Assembly (NCBI RefSeq): GCF_030817495.1
Contig: NZ_JAUSZK010000001.1
Coordinates: 4,939,001 to 5,003,000 of the forward strand
Source: Streptomyces sp. V3I7
GTDB lineage: Bacteria > Actinomycetota > Actinomycetes > Streptomycetales > Streptomycetaceae
Direction of reading: 5' to 3'
Length of the DNA stretch: 64,000 nucleotides
This document shows positions 12,314-21,841 of this stretch, piece by piece; the stretch's first letter is position 1, and every line of letters starts with the position of its first letter. Below the pieces are notes generated by a model. The model did no database searches. It had not been told where the DNA came from and saw nothing but the letters and a program-made list of their open reading frames with translations. Made by a program: the position numbers and the translations under genes.

Positions 12314-14875
12314 CTACTGCTGCGTCCAGCCCGGGGGCATGGCACCCGGCTGCGCCTGGTTCTGCTGCGGGCTCTGCGGCGCCGCCTGCTGCTGCTCCCA
12401 GCCCTGGCCCTGCGCCGGGCCCTGACCGGGGTAACTCTGCGGCTGCTGCTGCCAGTTCTGCCCCTGCTGCGGGGCGCCGGGCTGGCCGTAGGGCTGCTGC
12501 TGGGGCGGGTAGCCCGGCTGCGGACCGTGCTGGAGATGCGGGTTGCCGAAGCCCTGCTGCGTACGCGCGATGTCCTCGGCGACGAGGGACGCGATCTCGA
12601 AGTAGGCCTCCCGCGTCTTGGGACGCACCATGTCGAGGTCCACCTCGGCGCCCGCGGCGAGGTGTTCGTCGAAGGGCACGACGACGACACCGCGGCAGCG
12701 GGTCTCGAAGTGCGCGACGATGTCCTCCACCTTGATCATCTTGCCCGTCTCGCGGACACCCGAGATCACGGTGAGCGACCGCTGCACGAGATCGGCGAAC
12801 CCGTTCGCCGTCAGCCAGTCGAGCGTCGTCGACGCGCTGCTCGCACCGTCCACCGAGGGGGTGGAGATGATGATCAGCTGGTCGGCGAGCTCCAGCACTC
12901 CGCGCATCGCGCTGTAGAGCAGACCGGTACCCGAGTCCGTGAGGATGATGGGGTACTGACGGCCCAGCACCTCGAGCGCGCTGCGGTAGTCCTGGTCGTT
13001 GAACGTGGTGGAGACCGCCGGGTCCACGTCGTTGGCGATGATCTCCAGCCCGGACGGCGCCTGCGAGGTGAAGCGGCGGATGTCCATGTAGCTGTTCAGC
13101 TGCGGGATCGCCTGCACGAGGTCGCGGATGGTCGCGCCCGTCTCGCGCCGCACCCGTCGGCCGAGGGTGCCGGCGTCCGGGTTGGCGTCGATCGCCAGGA
13201 TCTTGTCCTGCCGCTCGGTCGCGAGCGTCGCGCCCAGCGCCATGGTCGTCGTGGTCTTGCCGACGCCGCCCTTGAGGCTGATCACCGCGATCCGGTAGCA
13301 GGACATCACCGGCGTACGGATCAGTCCCAACTTCCGCTGCCGCTCGGCCTCTTCCTTCTTCGCGCCGAACTTGAAGCGGGACGGGCCCGTGTTGTTCTTG
13401 CGGGCCTTGGGCTGGTTGCGCAGCAGCCGGTCCGACGAGAGCTCCACGGCGGCGTTGTAACCGAGCGGGGTACCGGGCGTGGCCTGCTGCTGGGGCGACG
13501 CACCCGGACCGGCCTGCGGGCCCGCCGGCGCGGTCCAGCCCTGGTTGCCGTACGGGGCCTGCTGCTGAGGGGCGGTGGGCTGCGGATACGGCGCCTGGGC
13601 CTGCGGCTGCGGCTGGGCCGGAGCGGCCGGTGCCGGGGCCTGCGGCGCGGCCGGGGGCTGCGCCTGGGGGGCGGGCTGCTGGGCCGGGGGCTGCGGGTAG
13701 CCGTACCCGGGCTGCTGGGGCGGGTAGCCGTAGCCCGGCTGCGGCGGAACCGGCGGCTGGGGGTAGCCGTACCCGGCGGCCTGCGGCTGGGGCTGCGCGC
13801 CCGGGGCGGGGTAGCCCGGTGGCGGCTGGACGGGCGGCGGGCCGAACGCGCCCTGCGGCGGCGCCTGGTGCGGGAGTTGCCCGGGCTGCGGCTGGGCCGG
13901 GGGCTGCGGGTAGCCGTACCCGGCGGCCTGCGCTGCCGCGGCGGCAGCGGCAGCGGCCGCCTGCGGGTCGGGCTGACCCGGCTGGGGCGGCATCGCCTGG
14001 CCGGGGTGCGCGGGCGTGTACCCGGGCGGCAGCGGAGGAATCCGCTGCTCGGCCTGGGGTGCGGGAGGCGCCGGCGTGCCCGGCACCGGAGGCTGCTGAC
14101 CCTGCGCGGGCGGCATGGCGGCGGCCGCGGGAGCGTCGGGGGCGGCCGGGGCCGTTTCCGCCGTCGCGGCCTCGGGCTCGGCCTGCGCGGGGGCCTCGGC
14201 GGCGACCGGCTCGGGAGCCGTCTCCTCCGCCTGCGCACCGGAGTCGTCCGCCGTGGCCTCGCCGGCCGGGGCCTCCTCCGGCTCCTCGTCGTCGGCGTCG
14301 CCGAACAGCCTCGCGGCCTCGGCGTCGGCGGCGGCATGGTTGAGCTCGGGCGCCGGCTGCTCGGGCACACTCGGCGCCGCCGTCGCCGTCGCGGCCGCCG
14401 AGGTCTCCGGGGCGGCTTCGTCGACCGGGCGCAGCACGGGGAACCCGGGCGCCGGGGCGGGCGCGGCCGGCGTCTGCTGCCGCGGCTGTCCCTGAGCGGT
14501 GGACGTCGTCTCCTGGCCCTGCTGGGGATAGCCGTATCCACCGGGCGCGGGCGTGGGCGTGCCGCCGGGCGTCCAGGCGGCGGCCGGAGCGGCCTGCTGC
14601 GGGAATCCGTAGCCACCCGGCGCCGGCGGGTTCTGGCCGGGGGCGCCCTGGGCGTACGGTGGGCCCGGCTGCTGCGGCGCCGGGGCGGGAGGTGCGGGGG
14701 CGGCGGGCGGCCCGGCGTCACTCTCACCCGTGGCCGACGAGCCGCTCTTCGTGCTTTGTGCGTACCAGGCGGGCGGTGTGTAGACGATCTCGAACTCGCC
14801 GGTGAGATCCACGTCGTGTTCGTCCCCGTCCGAGGACGGGCTGCCGCCGTTGTACTCGGACCGATCGCTGTTCAC
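12314..14875 (-). CDS. EspI-like proline-rich ParA/MinD-family ATPase of the ESX locus
   Basis: The predicted 853-residue protein has a long N-terminal region rich in Pro, Gln, Ala and Gly with many [12 protein letters not shown] repeats, an acidic Ala/Glu stretch, and then a ParA/MinD ATPase domain. The deviant Walker A motif [14 protein letters not shown] lies at about residue 530, followed by [15 protein letters not shown]. It ends in another Gln/Pro-rich tail. This plan (Pro/Ala-rich plus MinD-like) resembles mycobacterial EspI, an accessory protein of ESX-1. I chose GTG 14875 because AGGAGG lies seven bases upstream. It probably forms a unit with the unknown gene and eccE behind it. Its role is inferred. 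Confidence 0.8.
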   Translation of the reverse strand: MNSDRSEYNGGSPSSDGDEHDVDLTGEFEIVYTPPAWYAQSTKSGSSATGESDAGPPAAPAPPAPAPQQPGPPYAQGAPGQNPPAPGGYGFPQQAAPAAAWTPGGTPTPAPGGYGYPQQGQETTSTAQGQPRQQTPAAPAPAPGFPVLRPVDEAAPETSAAATATAAPSVPEQPAPELNHAAADAEAARLFGDADDEEPEEAPAGEATADDSGAQAEETAPEPVAAEAPAQAEPEAATAETAPAAPDAPAAAAMPPAQGQQPPVPGTPAPPAPQAEQRIPPLPPGYTPAHPGQAMPPQPGQPDPQAAAAAAAAAAQAAGYGYPQPPAQPQPGQLPHQAPPQGAFGPPPVQPPPGYPAPGAQPQPQAAGYGYPQPPVPPQPGYGYPPQQPGYGYPQPPAQQPAPQAQPPAAPQAPAPAAPAQPQPQAQAPYPQPTAPQQQAPYGNQGWTAPAGPQAGPGASPQQQATPGTPLGYNAAVELSSDRLLRNQPKARKNNTGPSRFKFGAKKEEAERQRKLGLIRTPVMSCYRIAVISLKGGVGKTTTTMALGATLATERQDKILAIDANPDAGTLGRRVRRETGATIRDLVQAIPQLNSYMDIRRFTSQAPSGLEIIANDVDPAVSTTFNDQDYRSALEVLGRQYPIILTDSGTGLLYSAMRGVLELADQLIIISTPSVDGASSASTTLDWLTANGFADLVQRSLTVISGVRETGKMIKVEDIVAHFETRCRGVVVVPFDEHLAAGAEVDLDMVRPKTREAYFEIASLVAEDIARTQQGFGNPHLQHGPQPGYPPQQQPYGQPGAPQQGQNWQQQPQSYPGQGPAQGQGWEQQQAAPQSPQQNQAQPGAMPPGWTQQ

Positions 14876-15019
14876 TGCTTGCCTCCTGGTCAGCCACTGC
14901 TGCTGAGTTGGTCGTCGTCGCGGCCGGGCGGACCGAGTGGCGAGTCCCACGCGGCTGCGATCGTCGCCGCATCACCAAGAAGACTAATCACTCGTATCGC
15001 GGTACGGAAAAGCGCCCAT

Positions 15020-15048
15020 GGAGCGCGGCGCCATCGGCACCGCGCTCC
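15020..15048 (-). terminator. Hairpin downstream of the eccE-linked gene
   Basis: GGAGCGCGG at 15020-15028 pairs with CCGCGCTCC at 15040-15048, just past the 3' end of the minus-strand gene that stops at 15066. It may separate eccE and its partner from the EspI-like gene. Confidence 0.5.
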
Positions 15049-15065
15049 GGGAAAAGGACGGTGCG

Positions 15066-15911
15066 TCAGTCCATACGACGAGCCGCGCCGAGCAGACCCG
15101 TCTCCGCATCAGTGGGGTCGGTCATGACGAACTTGCGGTGCTTGCGAGTGCACCACAGAGCGACCCCGTCGTGAAGGGTCGGCAGCGGCTGAAGACTCTC
15201 GTCGGGGAGCCCCAGGGTGTCGCGCACGATGTCGGTCTCCTGGGGCGAGATGCGCTGGATGCCGACCAGATCCGCCTGCGCGAGCCAGCGGGGCGCGTGC
15301 TCGCCGACGAACGGGAGCACCGTCATCACGGACTGCCACGGCAGGGACGTCACCCGGCCGCGCGGCGGACGGATACCGCAGTCGCGGATCAGCACCACCG
15401 GACTCGACACGGACGGGCCCTGCGCGGGCACCCGGCCCACCGGGTAGACGGTGACGCACTGCTGACCGCCACCAGCCGCCTGGGCCAACTGCTGCCAGGC
15501 CTGCGGACGGCCGGTCTCCACGCCCACGCGCGCGCCCGTCGCGGCGGCGCGCAGCGCCAGCACCTGGGCGAGCCAGAGACCGCCCACGAGCACGACGTCG
15601 AAGGAGGTGGGCCGGGCCAGGCCGAGCACGGCCGGCTGCCCCTCGGGGTCGGTACCGATGATCACGCCGTCGTCGCCGATCGGCACGCTGACCGCCGCCA
15701 GCTCGTCGACGGTGACGACATGACGGTTGCGGCGCGGCCCGCGCAGCCCGAACCCCGGGCTGAAGATGCGCCGTTGCTGCTGCTGCGGCGCCTGGGGCTG
15801 CTGGATGATCGGGATCATGCCGGTGTCGGTGGGCGATGCCACATGCGCCGGCGTGCGTCCGGAGCCCCGGCCCTGCTGGCCCGGGTCGGTGACCATGGCG
15901 GGGTGGGACAT
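15066..15911 (-). CDS. Conserved ESX-locus protein of unknown function
   Basis: The 281-residue product has a disordered Pro/Gln-rich start (IIQQPQAPQQQQRR) followed by a globular part with VTVDELAAVSVPIGDDG, DVVLVGGLWLAQVLALRA and a C-terminal segment ending VALWCTRKHRKFVMTDPTD. I recognise no catalytic motif, signal peptide or membrane segment. The start codon overlaps the eccE stop (ATGA), so it is translationally coupled to eccE. That is the main evidence that it serves the secretion system. It may be a cytosolic partner of EccE or of the neighbouring EspI-like ATPase. Confidence 0.75.
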   Translation of the reverse strand: MSHPAMVTDPGQQGRGSGRTPAHVASPTDTGMIPIIQQPQAPQQQQRRIFSPGFGLRGPRRNRHVVTVDELAAVSVPIGDDGVIIGTDPEGQPAVLGLARPTSFDVVLVGGLWLAQVLALRAAATGARVGVETGRPQAWQQLAQAAGGGQQCVTVYPVGRVPAQGPSVSSPVVLIRDCGIRPPRGRVTSLPWQSVMTVLPFVGEHAPRWLAQADLVGIQRISPQETDIVRDTLGLPDESLQPLPTLHDGVALWCTRKHRKFVMTDPTDAETGLLGAARRMD

Positions 15912-17263
15912 CAGTGCGTACCTCCGAGCGGCAGAGTGGCGAGTGCGCCGGGAACCTGTTCCCGGTCAAGGCGTACCAGACCGACCTTCGCGGCACTCGC
16001 GGCCCGCTCCAACTCGCGTCCCACCTGGGCGAGTTCACTGTCGCCCCGGGCGGTGACACGGATGTGCCCGCTGAGGGAGACACCTCGGTTCCCGGCCCGG
16101 CCCAGGGTCAGGCTGAACGTGGTGGCGAGAACCGGGAGCGAGGTGAAACGCGTGATCAGCGCGGGCAGTTCCACACCGGCGCCCAACTGCGGCCAGCGGG
16201 AGAGCCAGTACGTGGTGTGCCACCGGTCGTCGACCCGCCAGCTCTTGACCGACTCGACCGTACGACGCTGGGGCTGGCGCCCGTCCTGCGCGTGCTGGGC
16301 GTTGGCGCGCGGGTTCAGGCAGCTGGACGTCGCCAGCGCCTGCACCAGCTCGGTCTCGTCCAGGATCGTCGCCTTGAACCCGGCGCCGTCGAGCCGGCTC
16401 GCCAGCTGGTCCGCGACACGCAGCAGCGCGCGCTGGGCACCGGGCATGCCGTTGCCGCGCGCTTCGACCGCCTCCGGGCACAGCTCCGGGTCGAGCCGGA
16501 GCGCGACCCAGGTGAGCCGCAGCGCGGGAGAACCGGCGTGCGCCTGGAGCGGGCCGTACGACCGCGCGGCGACCGACTGCTGGGGCAGGTGCGGCGCGGG
16601 CGCCGGCTGGGTGTGCTGGACGACCTGGGCGGACGTGAGCCGGATCCCGTCGACCTCCAGGGCGTCGTGGACCAGTTGGAGCGGCAGCTGCCGCTCGGCG
16701 GACGCGGGACGCAGTGGCTGGTCGCCCGGCTGCACGAAGAGCACGGCGGTGAGGAAGGTCCCGTCGCCGATCATGCCGATCGAGCGGTTGTCACGGGACA
16801 CGAACGAGAACGTCCGCAGCGCCGGGTCGCACTCGACGGTGGGAACCAGCATCGGGTCCGTACCGGGCGGGACGGGCGCCTTGGCCTCGCGGCGACGGCT
16901 CCGGAACGCGCGCGTGGTCTCGTACCACTCGGGCAGCGGCCGCCGTCCGCGGCGCAGCACCGCGAGGAGCAGCAGCAGCGCCGCCACGGCTCCGGCGGGG
17001 GCCAGCAGCCACGAGACGTGCGTGGCCCAGGCGGTGAGCATGACGGCCGCGGCCAGCTCGATCAGGATGAGCTGCTGGAGGCGTACGGGTCCCATGCCGC
17101 CGGGGCTGGGCAGCGTGCGCGGGGAGGCGGTGACGGGAGCGGGCGCCGAGGCGCGTCTGCGGCTCGGCCCGTCCTGTTGCTGCTGTGCGCGGCGTCCGCG
17201 CCGAGTGCTCGTAGCGCTGGTCATCCCCCGGGACATCCCTTTCGCGAAGTGGTGGCCGTTCAC
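15911..17263 (-). CDS. eccE: Type VII secretion protein EccE
   Basis: EccE is a membrane component at the periphery of the ESX membrane complex. The product (~450 residues) has a basic N-terminus (TRRGRRAQQQQ) and two adjacent hydrophobic segments (LILIELAAAVMLTAWA and WLLAPAGAVAALLLLLAVL). A PEWYETTRAFRSRRR motif and a soluble C-terminal domain follow. Starts are uncertain: GTG 17263 has AGAGGA nine bases upstream, whereas ATG 17236 and ATG 17224 have poorly spaced sites. The order and divergent position relative to eccB support the call. Confidence 0.85.
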   Translation of the reverse strand: MNGHHFAKGMSRGMTSATSTRRGRRAQQQQDGPSRRRASAPAPVTASPRTLPSPGGMGPVRLQQLILIELAAAVMLTAWATHVSWLLAPAGAVAALLLLLAVLRRGRRPLPEWYETTRAFRSRRREAKAPVPPGTDPMLVPTVECDPALRTFSFVSRDNRSIGMIGDGTFLTAVLFVQPGDQPLRPASAERQLPLQLVHDALEVDGIRLTSAQVVQHTQPAPAPHLPQQSVAARSYGPLQAHAGSPALRLTWVALRLDPELCPEAVEARGNGMPGAQRALLRVADQLASRLDGAGFKATILDETELVQALATSSCLNPRANAQHAQDGRQPQRRTVESVKSWRVDDRWHTTYWLSRWPQLGAGVELPALITRFTSLPVLATTFSLTLGRAGNRGVSLSGHIRVTARGDSELAQVGRELERAASAAKVGLVRLDREQVPGALATLPLGGTH

Positions 17264-17791
17264 CGGGTGGAGATCCTCTGTTGGAGATCCCGGCGACGGG
17301 CCAGGGGCGCCGATGGCCCAATCTCTGTGCGAGTGGCTCACGGTACCCGCTGCGGAACGCGGGGCGACACAGGGGAACCCAAACCCCAGGTCGCCAGCCT
17401 TTCACGGACCGGCCCGCGATGGGGCAGCGCGGTCGTGAAGCTCTGTGAAGATGCGGGGCGGCCACGGACCTGATGGACCGGCGCCTCGCGGTGCAGGGCA
17501 TAGTAGGTGCCCTGCTCGGCCGAAGCGCCCGGCGAGCACACGGAAGCAGCCCGGCCGAACCGCGGAAGCGGACCGCCGAGGATGCGGAAGTGGCCCTCGG
17601 GGACGCCGAAGCGCCCCCTCGGGCACGATCGAGCACACACGGCACGATCAAGCACGCACGATCAAGTACGCACGGGCAAGTACGCACGATCAAGCACGCA
17701 CGGGCAAGTACGCACGGGATGATCGAGCACACACGGGACGATCGAGCTTCACCACACGATCGAGCATCACAAAACGGGAGACCTGGGGACC
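17264..17791. other. Divergent eccE/eccB intergenic region
   Basis: About 530 bases separate eccE and eccB. The right third is filled by a short-repeat array described separately. The rest is GC-rich, and I see no convincing gene, RNA or hairpin in it. Promoters for both directions must lie here, but I cannot place them. Confidence 0.6.
17621..17766 (+). repeat. Array of degenerate GATC(A/G)AG-CACGCACGGG repeats upstream of eccB
   Basis: About nine imperfect units are strung together immediately upstream of eccB. Seven contain GATCAAG or GATCGAG (starting near 17627, 17646, 17660, 17688, 17721, 17740 and 17758). Most continue into (A/G)CAC(G/A)CACGGG, and two units begin with CAAGTACGCAC instead. 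Spacing varies from 14 to about 33 bases, so it is not a CRISPR array. It ends 25 bases before the eccB start. The position suggests operator-like sites or a leader, but this is unproven. Confidence 0.7.
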
Positions 17792-19366
17792 ATGGCAAAG
17801 CGTCGGGACGAGCTCGCCGCCTACACGTTCGCTCGCAAGCGCACCGTCGCGGCCTTCCTTGCGCCGTCGCCGGGCGGCTCCGAGGAAGGCGCACCGCGTC
17901 CCCTCCACACGGTGATGCCCAGCCTGGCGATGGGCGTCGTGCTGGTGGTGGGCTTCATCGCCTGGGGCGTCATCAAGCCTACGGCGCCGGAGGGTTGGGA
18001 CACTCCGGGTGAATACATCATCGTGGACAGCGACTCCACGACGCGTTACGTCGTCCTGAAGGACAACAAGGTGCCGACGCTGCACCCCGTCCTGAACTAC
18101 GCCTCCGCCAAGCTCCTCCTGGACAAGGGCAAGGGCAGCGTCATCGAGGTGCCCGGCAAGGAGATCGACAAGAGCGGCATCCCGCACGGCGCGACGCTCG
18201 GTATCCCGTACGCCCCCGACCGGCTGCCCGCCGCGTCCGACGCGGAGAAGCCCAAGACCTGGGCCGTGTGCGAGCGTCCGGCCCCCGGATCGCACGACGC
18301 CGTCGACCGGGCCGTGTTCGTCCTCGACGCCGCCGACGCCAAGTCGCTCGAGAAGACGGGGAAGGTCGACGCGAGTCAGGCCCTGTACGTCACGGACCCC
18401 AAGACCTCCCGCGAGTACCTGGTCGACAGCAAGGGCCGCGGCTTCCTCATCGGCGGCACCTCGGGCCTCGACAGCACCACCATGGAGCAGTTGCGCGCCG
18501 CCGTCTTCGGCACCTCGGCCCAGCCGCAGCCGGTGAGCCAGGAGTGGCTGCACACCCTCAACCCGGGCGGCATCATCACCTTCCCGGTGATTCCGGCGGC
18601 GGGGTCGCCGACCACGGTGTCGGGCCTCCCGCAGGAGGCGAGCACGGTGGGCCGCATCCTCAAGGCCCAGGACGCGCAGGGCACTCAGTACTACGTCGTC
18701 CTCAAGGACCGGGTCGCCGCCATCACGCCCTTCGTGGCCAACCTGCTCAAGTACTCGCCCTCGGCCAAGGCGGCCTACGGCACCGACCAGATCACCGACA
18801 TCAAGGCCACCACCCCGGACATCATCGCCGCCAACGGAGGCCAGGCCGCCGGCTTCTACGCGGACAAGGGCTGGCCCCAGGCCGTCCCGCACCAGGCCAA
18901 CTTCGCGGGGACGGGCGCCGAGCAGCCGCACTCCACCTCGTGCAGCGTCTACAACGGCACCTTCGGCGCCGACGGCAAGCCGAGGCTCGGTGCCTGGGCG
19001 GGGGCGACGTACCCCAAGAAGACCATCGCCGACTCGCTGAGCGCCTACGTCTCCTCCGGCTCCGGGCTCCTCTTCCAGGAGGTCACCGGCCAGGCGCAGG
19101 GCGGTGGCGCGACCTACCTGCTGACCGACACGGGGCTGCGCTACTCGCTGCCGTCGAACAACGACAGCTCGGCGAAGGAGGGCGGCACCACGCCCACCGC
19201 CCCGGGTTCCTCGGCGGAGGGGGCGAGCGAGACGGACAAGGCGCGCACGCGGCTGGGCTACGAGAAGGTCGCCAACCCCGCGGTGGTGCCCCAGTCCTGG
19301 GCCGCCTTCGTCCCCAAGGGGCCGACTCTGGACACCGGTGGCGCGATCCAGCCGCAGGCTCAGTGA
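17792..19366 (+). CDS. eccB: Type VII secretion protein EccB
   Basis: EccB is a core membrane component of the ESX translocon. The 524-residue product starts AKRRDELAAYTFARKRTVAAFL, the typical basic EccB N-terminus. It has one transmembrane segment at about residues 45-66 (SLAMGVVLVVGFIAWGVI), followed by the large extracytoplasmic repeat domain (YIIVDSDSTTRYVVL, LKDNKVPTLHPVLNYASAKL). It ends in a variable Pro/Gln tail. ATG 17792 follows GGGGAC. It is divergent from eccE and upstream of the esxBA pair. Confidence 0.95.
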   Translation: MAKRRDELAAYTFARKRTVAAFLAPSPGGSEEGAPRPLHTVMPSLAMGVVLVVGFIAWGVIKPTAPEGWDTPGEYIIVDSDSTTRYVVLKDNKVPTLHPVLNYASAKLLLDKGKGSVIEVPGKEIDKSGIPHGATLGIPYAPDRLPAASDAEKPKTWAVCERPAPGSHDAVDRAVFVLDAADAKSLEKTGKVDASQALYVTDPKTSREYLVDSKGRGFLIGGTSGLDSTTMEQLRAAVFGTSAQPQPVSQEWLHTLNPGGIITFPVIPAAGSPTTVSGLPQEASTVGRILKAQDAQGTQYYVVLKDRVAAITPFVANLLKYSPSAKAAYGTDQITDIKATTPDIIAANGGQAAGFYADKGWPQAVPHQANFAGTGAEQPHSTSCSVYNGTFGADGKPRLGAWAGATYPKKTIADSLSAYVSSGSGLLFQEVTGQAQGGGATYLLTDTGLRYSLPSNNDSSAKEGGTTPTAPGSSAEGASETDKARTRLGYEKVANPAVVPQSWAAFVPKGPTLDTGGAIQPQAQ

Positions 19367-19572
19367 CGGCCCAACGCCCGTGCAAATGGCTGGACTTGAG
19401 TGCCGGATCACAGAATCATCGCTCTAGTGTGTGAGCCGTGTAACTGATTTGCCGCGTCTGTGGATGAGAGACGGGCGGACGATAGAGTGTTTGCAGCATC
19501 CATGGGTGCGAAGCCTTGCCGGGTACCCGCGCGGGTTTCCCGGATCAACATCGACATGGGGGAAGGTTCATC

Positions 19573-19884
19573 ATGGCCGGCCAGTTCCGGGTAACAGAGG
19601 ACGAACTGACCAAGCTCTCCGGCGACCTGAGCAACGTGAACGGTCAGCTGCAGGGTGAGATCCGCCGTCTGAACGGCGTGATCGACCAGATCGCGGGCGG
19701 CTGGCAGGGTCAGGCGGCCCAGTCGTACCGCCAGCTGCAGGAGCGCTGGAACTCGGACGCGAAGAGGATGAGCGACATCCTCAACGACATCAAGGAAGCC
19801 GTGGACTCCACGCGGAGCAACTACTCCGCCTCGGAAGAGCAGCAGAACTCGGAGATCAGCAAGATCATGTCCGACTTCGGCTGA
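19573..19884 (+). CDS. esxB: WXG100 protein EsxB (type VII secretion substrate)
   Basis: EsxB forms a secreted heterodimer with EsxA. The 103-residue protein is a predicted helical hairpin with the turn motif WQG at residues 44-46 (AGGWQGQAAQSY). After the second helix comes a YxxxE export motif, Tyr84-Glu88 (NYSASEE). The protein ends KIMSDFG. The start ATG 19573 follows GGGGAAGG. esxB precedes esxA by 82 bases, the order known in S. coelicolor, where the pair is secreted and affects sporulation. Confidence 0.95.
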   Translation: MAGQFRVTEDELTKLSGDLSNVNGQLQGEIRRLNGVIDQIAGGWQGQAAQSYRQLQERWNSDAKRMSDILNDIKEAVDSTRSNYSASEEQQNSEISKIMSDFG

Positions 19885-19965
19885 GCAGGCCGACTCGGAT
19901 CCAGCTGTTTTCCGGTTCACCGCTTTCCACTGTTTCCCCTCGACTCTTCCTGAAAGGGAACGACG

Positions 19966-20250
19966 ATGTCGATCCTCGTCAATTACGCCACCATCACCAA
20001 CGCGTCCACCGACGTGAAGACCACCGCCGGACGCATCAAGCAGCAGCTCGACGACGTCGAGGCCGCGGTCAAGCGCGTCGCCAGCACCTGGGAAGGTGAG
20101 GCGCAGGAGGGCTACCAGCGCAAGCAGCGCGAGTGGGACCAGACCGCTGCCGACCTGCACGCCACCCTGCTGAAGATCTCCACCGCGCTGCAGAGCGCCG
20201 CCGAGAACTACCAGGCCACGGAGAAGAGCAACGCCTCGACCTGGGGCTGA
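19966..20250 (+). CDS. esxA: WXG100 protein EsxA (type VII secretion substrate)
   Basis: EsxA is the partner of EsxB. The 94-residue protein is a helical hairpin with WEG at residues 42-44 (STWEGEAQEGY) and a YxxxE motif at Tyr82-Glu86 (NYQATE). It ends STWG. A good ribosome binding site (GAAAGGGA) precedes ATG 19966. A strong hairpin follows, so esxB-esxA probably form their own abundant transcript. Confidence 0.95.
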   Translation: MSILVNYATITNASTDVKTTAGRIKQQLDDVEAAVKRVASTWEGEAQEGYQRKQREWDQTAADLHATLLKISTALQSAAENYQATEKSNASTWG

Positions 20251-20288
20251 TCTCGCCGGCGACCCGGGAGGCTTGAGATGAAGAGGTT

Positions 20289-20322
20289 CGGCCCAGTCGA
20301 CGCCAAGGCGTCGGCTGGGCCG
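20289..20322 (+). terminator. Terminator hairpin after esxA
   Basis: CGGCCCAGTCGACGCC at 20289-20304 pairs with GGCGTCGGCTGGGCCG at 20307-20322; the only imperfection is one T-G pair. It lies 38 bases after esxA. Because it would fall inside the coding region if the mycosin began at ATG 20278, it argues for a later mycosin start. Confidence 0.85.
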
Positions 20323-20484
20323 ACCTCATCTCCGGGTGCGCACACGGTAATTCCGGAAGACCTTCACAAGTGCCGACGCGCGTTCACGCTCGCGTGTACG
20401 TGCTCGCGTACAACGGCACACGGAGCCACACACACCGACATGACCGAGCTTCGTACGAAGCAGGCGAGCCCTGGGGGCCTGAAC

Positions 20485-21762
20485 ATGGGGGGCCTGACAG
20501 CCCGTTCGCGTAGCCGCGACAGTGGAACCCGCGCACTTCAGCGGGTCTTTGGTGTGCTCGCGGCGACGGGGCTCTGCCTCGCGACCGCCGCACCGGCGGC
20601 CCTGGCCGCCGAGACCGTCCGCGGCCACTCCGATCACCATGACCGTCCCGACTTCGGTCTGGCGGCGAGTTCGGAGTGCGTCTTCGGCGGAGGCGTCATC
20701 AAGTCCACGCCGTGGTCGCTGCAGCGGCTCCTCCTGGACCAGCTGCACGCGCAGGCGACGGGCGCCGGCGTCACCGTCGCGGTGATCGACACCGGCGTTG
20801 ACGACCACAACGCCCAGCTCCGGGGCGCCCTGGCCGGCGGCAAGGACTACGTCGGCTCCTCGGACGGCGACCAGGACCTCGAGGGCCACGGCACCCGCGT
20901 CGCCGGAATCATCGCCGCCCGCCCGGTCAAGGGCACCGGCTTCCAGGGCCTGGCACCGGACGCCAAGATCCTCTCCTACCGCTACACGGGCGGCGAGGAG
21001 AAGCAGGGCAACTCGAGGACGATGTCCGCGGCGATCCGCTCCGCGGTCGCGGCCGGCGCGAAGATCATCAACATCTCGTCGGACACCACGGGCCGTCAGG
21101 ACAACCTGGAACTGAGCAACGCCGTGGCGGCCGCAGTGCAGAAGGGCGTCCTGATCGTGGCGGCCGCCGGCAACGACGGAGCCAACGGCAAGTCGGCGAA
21201 CACGTACCCGGCGTCGTACCCCGGCGTCCTGGCGGTGGCAGCCTCCGACCGCAACGACGAACGCGCCTTCTTCTCACAGTCGGGCAACTTCGTCGACATA
21301 GCGGCACCGGGCGTCGGCATGGTCTCCACGGTCCCGAAAGGCGGCCAGTGCACCGCCGACGGCACGAGCTTCGCGGCCCCGTACGTCACGGGCGTCGCAG
21401 CCCTCCTGAAGGAGAAGCACCCCAACTGGACCGCGGCCCAACTGGCCACCCGCATGGAAGAAACGGCCCAACGCCCGGGCCGCGGCCCCAACCGCTACAT
21501 CGGCTGGGGCGTCGTCGACCCGGTCGCCGCCCTCACGGGCAACGCCACCCCCGGCACCTCCCCGAAACCCGACCCGCCGGTGAGCGCCGGCTCGGCAGGC
21601 GTCGTACCCATGGCGGTGACCATGGGGGAGAGCGAGGCGGATCGGGAGCGCCGGGTGGCTGTGTATGTGCTGGGCGTGGGGCTCGTCCTCGCGCTGGTGA
21701 TTACGGGGAGCGGGTTTGTGCTCCGGGACTGGCGGATCAAGCGGGCTGGGCGGCTGGGCTAG
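20485..21762 (+). CDS. mycP: Mycosin-type subtilisin protease (MycP) of the ESX system
   Basis: Mycosins are membrane-anchored subtilisin-like proteases that stabilise the ESX complex and can process substrates outside the membrane. The predicted 425-residue product has a signal peptide (basic start, LQRVFGVLAATGLCLATAAPAALA), the catalytic Asp102 (VAVIDTGVDD), His135 (EGHGTRVAG) and Ser295 (GTSFAAPYVTGVAA), and a C-terminal membrane helix (VAVYVLGVGLVLALVITGSG) with a basic tail. I chose ATG 20485, preceded by GGGGG at seven bases. ATG 20440 is possible. ATG 20278 is unlikely because of the esxA terminator. Confidence 0.9.
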   Translation: MGGLTARSRSRDSGTRALQRVFGVLAATGLCLATAAPAALAAETVRGHSDHHDRPDFGLAASSECVFGGGVIKSTPWSLQRLLLDQLHAQATGAGVTVAVIDTGVDDHNAQLRGALAGGKDYVGSSDGDQDLEGHGTRVAGIIAARPVKGTGFQGLAPDAKILSYRYTGGEEKQGNSRTMSAAIRSAVAAGAKIINISSDTTGRQDNLELSNAVAAAVQKGVLIVAAAGNDGANGKSANTYPASYPGVLAVAASDRNDERAFFSQSGNFVDIAAPGVGMVSTVPKGGQCTADGTSFAAPYVTGVAALLKEKHPNWTAAQLATRMEETAQRPGRGPNRYIGWGVVDPVAALTGNATPGTSPKPDPPVSAGSAGVVPMAVTMGESEADRERRVAVYVLGVGLVLALVITGSGFVLRDWRIKRAGRLG

Positions 21763-21841
21763 GGGAGCTGTCGGGCCGGCAGGTGACCTGGGCGCCGTGG
21801 TGGCGCCGGCAACTTGAAAACAGGGGAGAGGACAACGGGGT

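Noticed and set aside
12527..15127. Long plus-strand frame opposite the EspI-like ATPase
   Set aside because: Gly/Arg/Leu-rich low-complexity product; the minus strand has the Walker A motif and a good start.
17621..17766. CRISPR array
   Set aside because: Units are degenerate, spacing varies from 14 to about 33 bases, there are no unique spacers and no cas genes.
17473..18012. Frame starting in the repeat array before eccB
   Set aside because: It overlaps eccB in another frame and encodes Arg/His/Ser repeats without a plausible start site.
20278..20484. Upstream ATG with good Shine-Dalgarno for the mycosin
   Set aside because: The resulting N-terminus would be encoded by the esxA terminator hairpin and would place 69 residues before a normal signal peptide.
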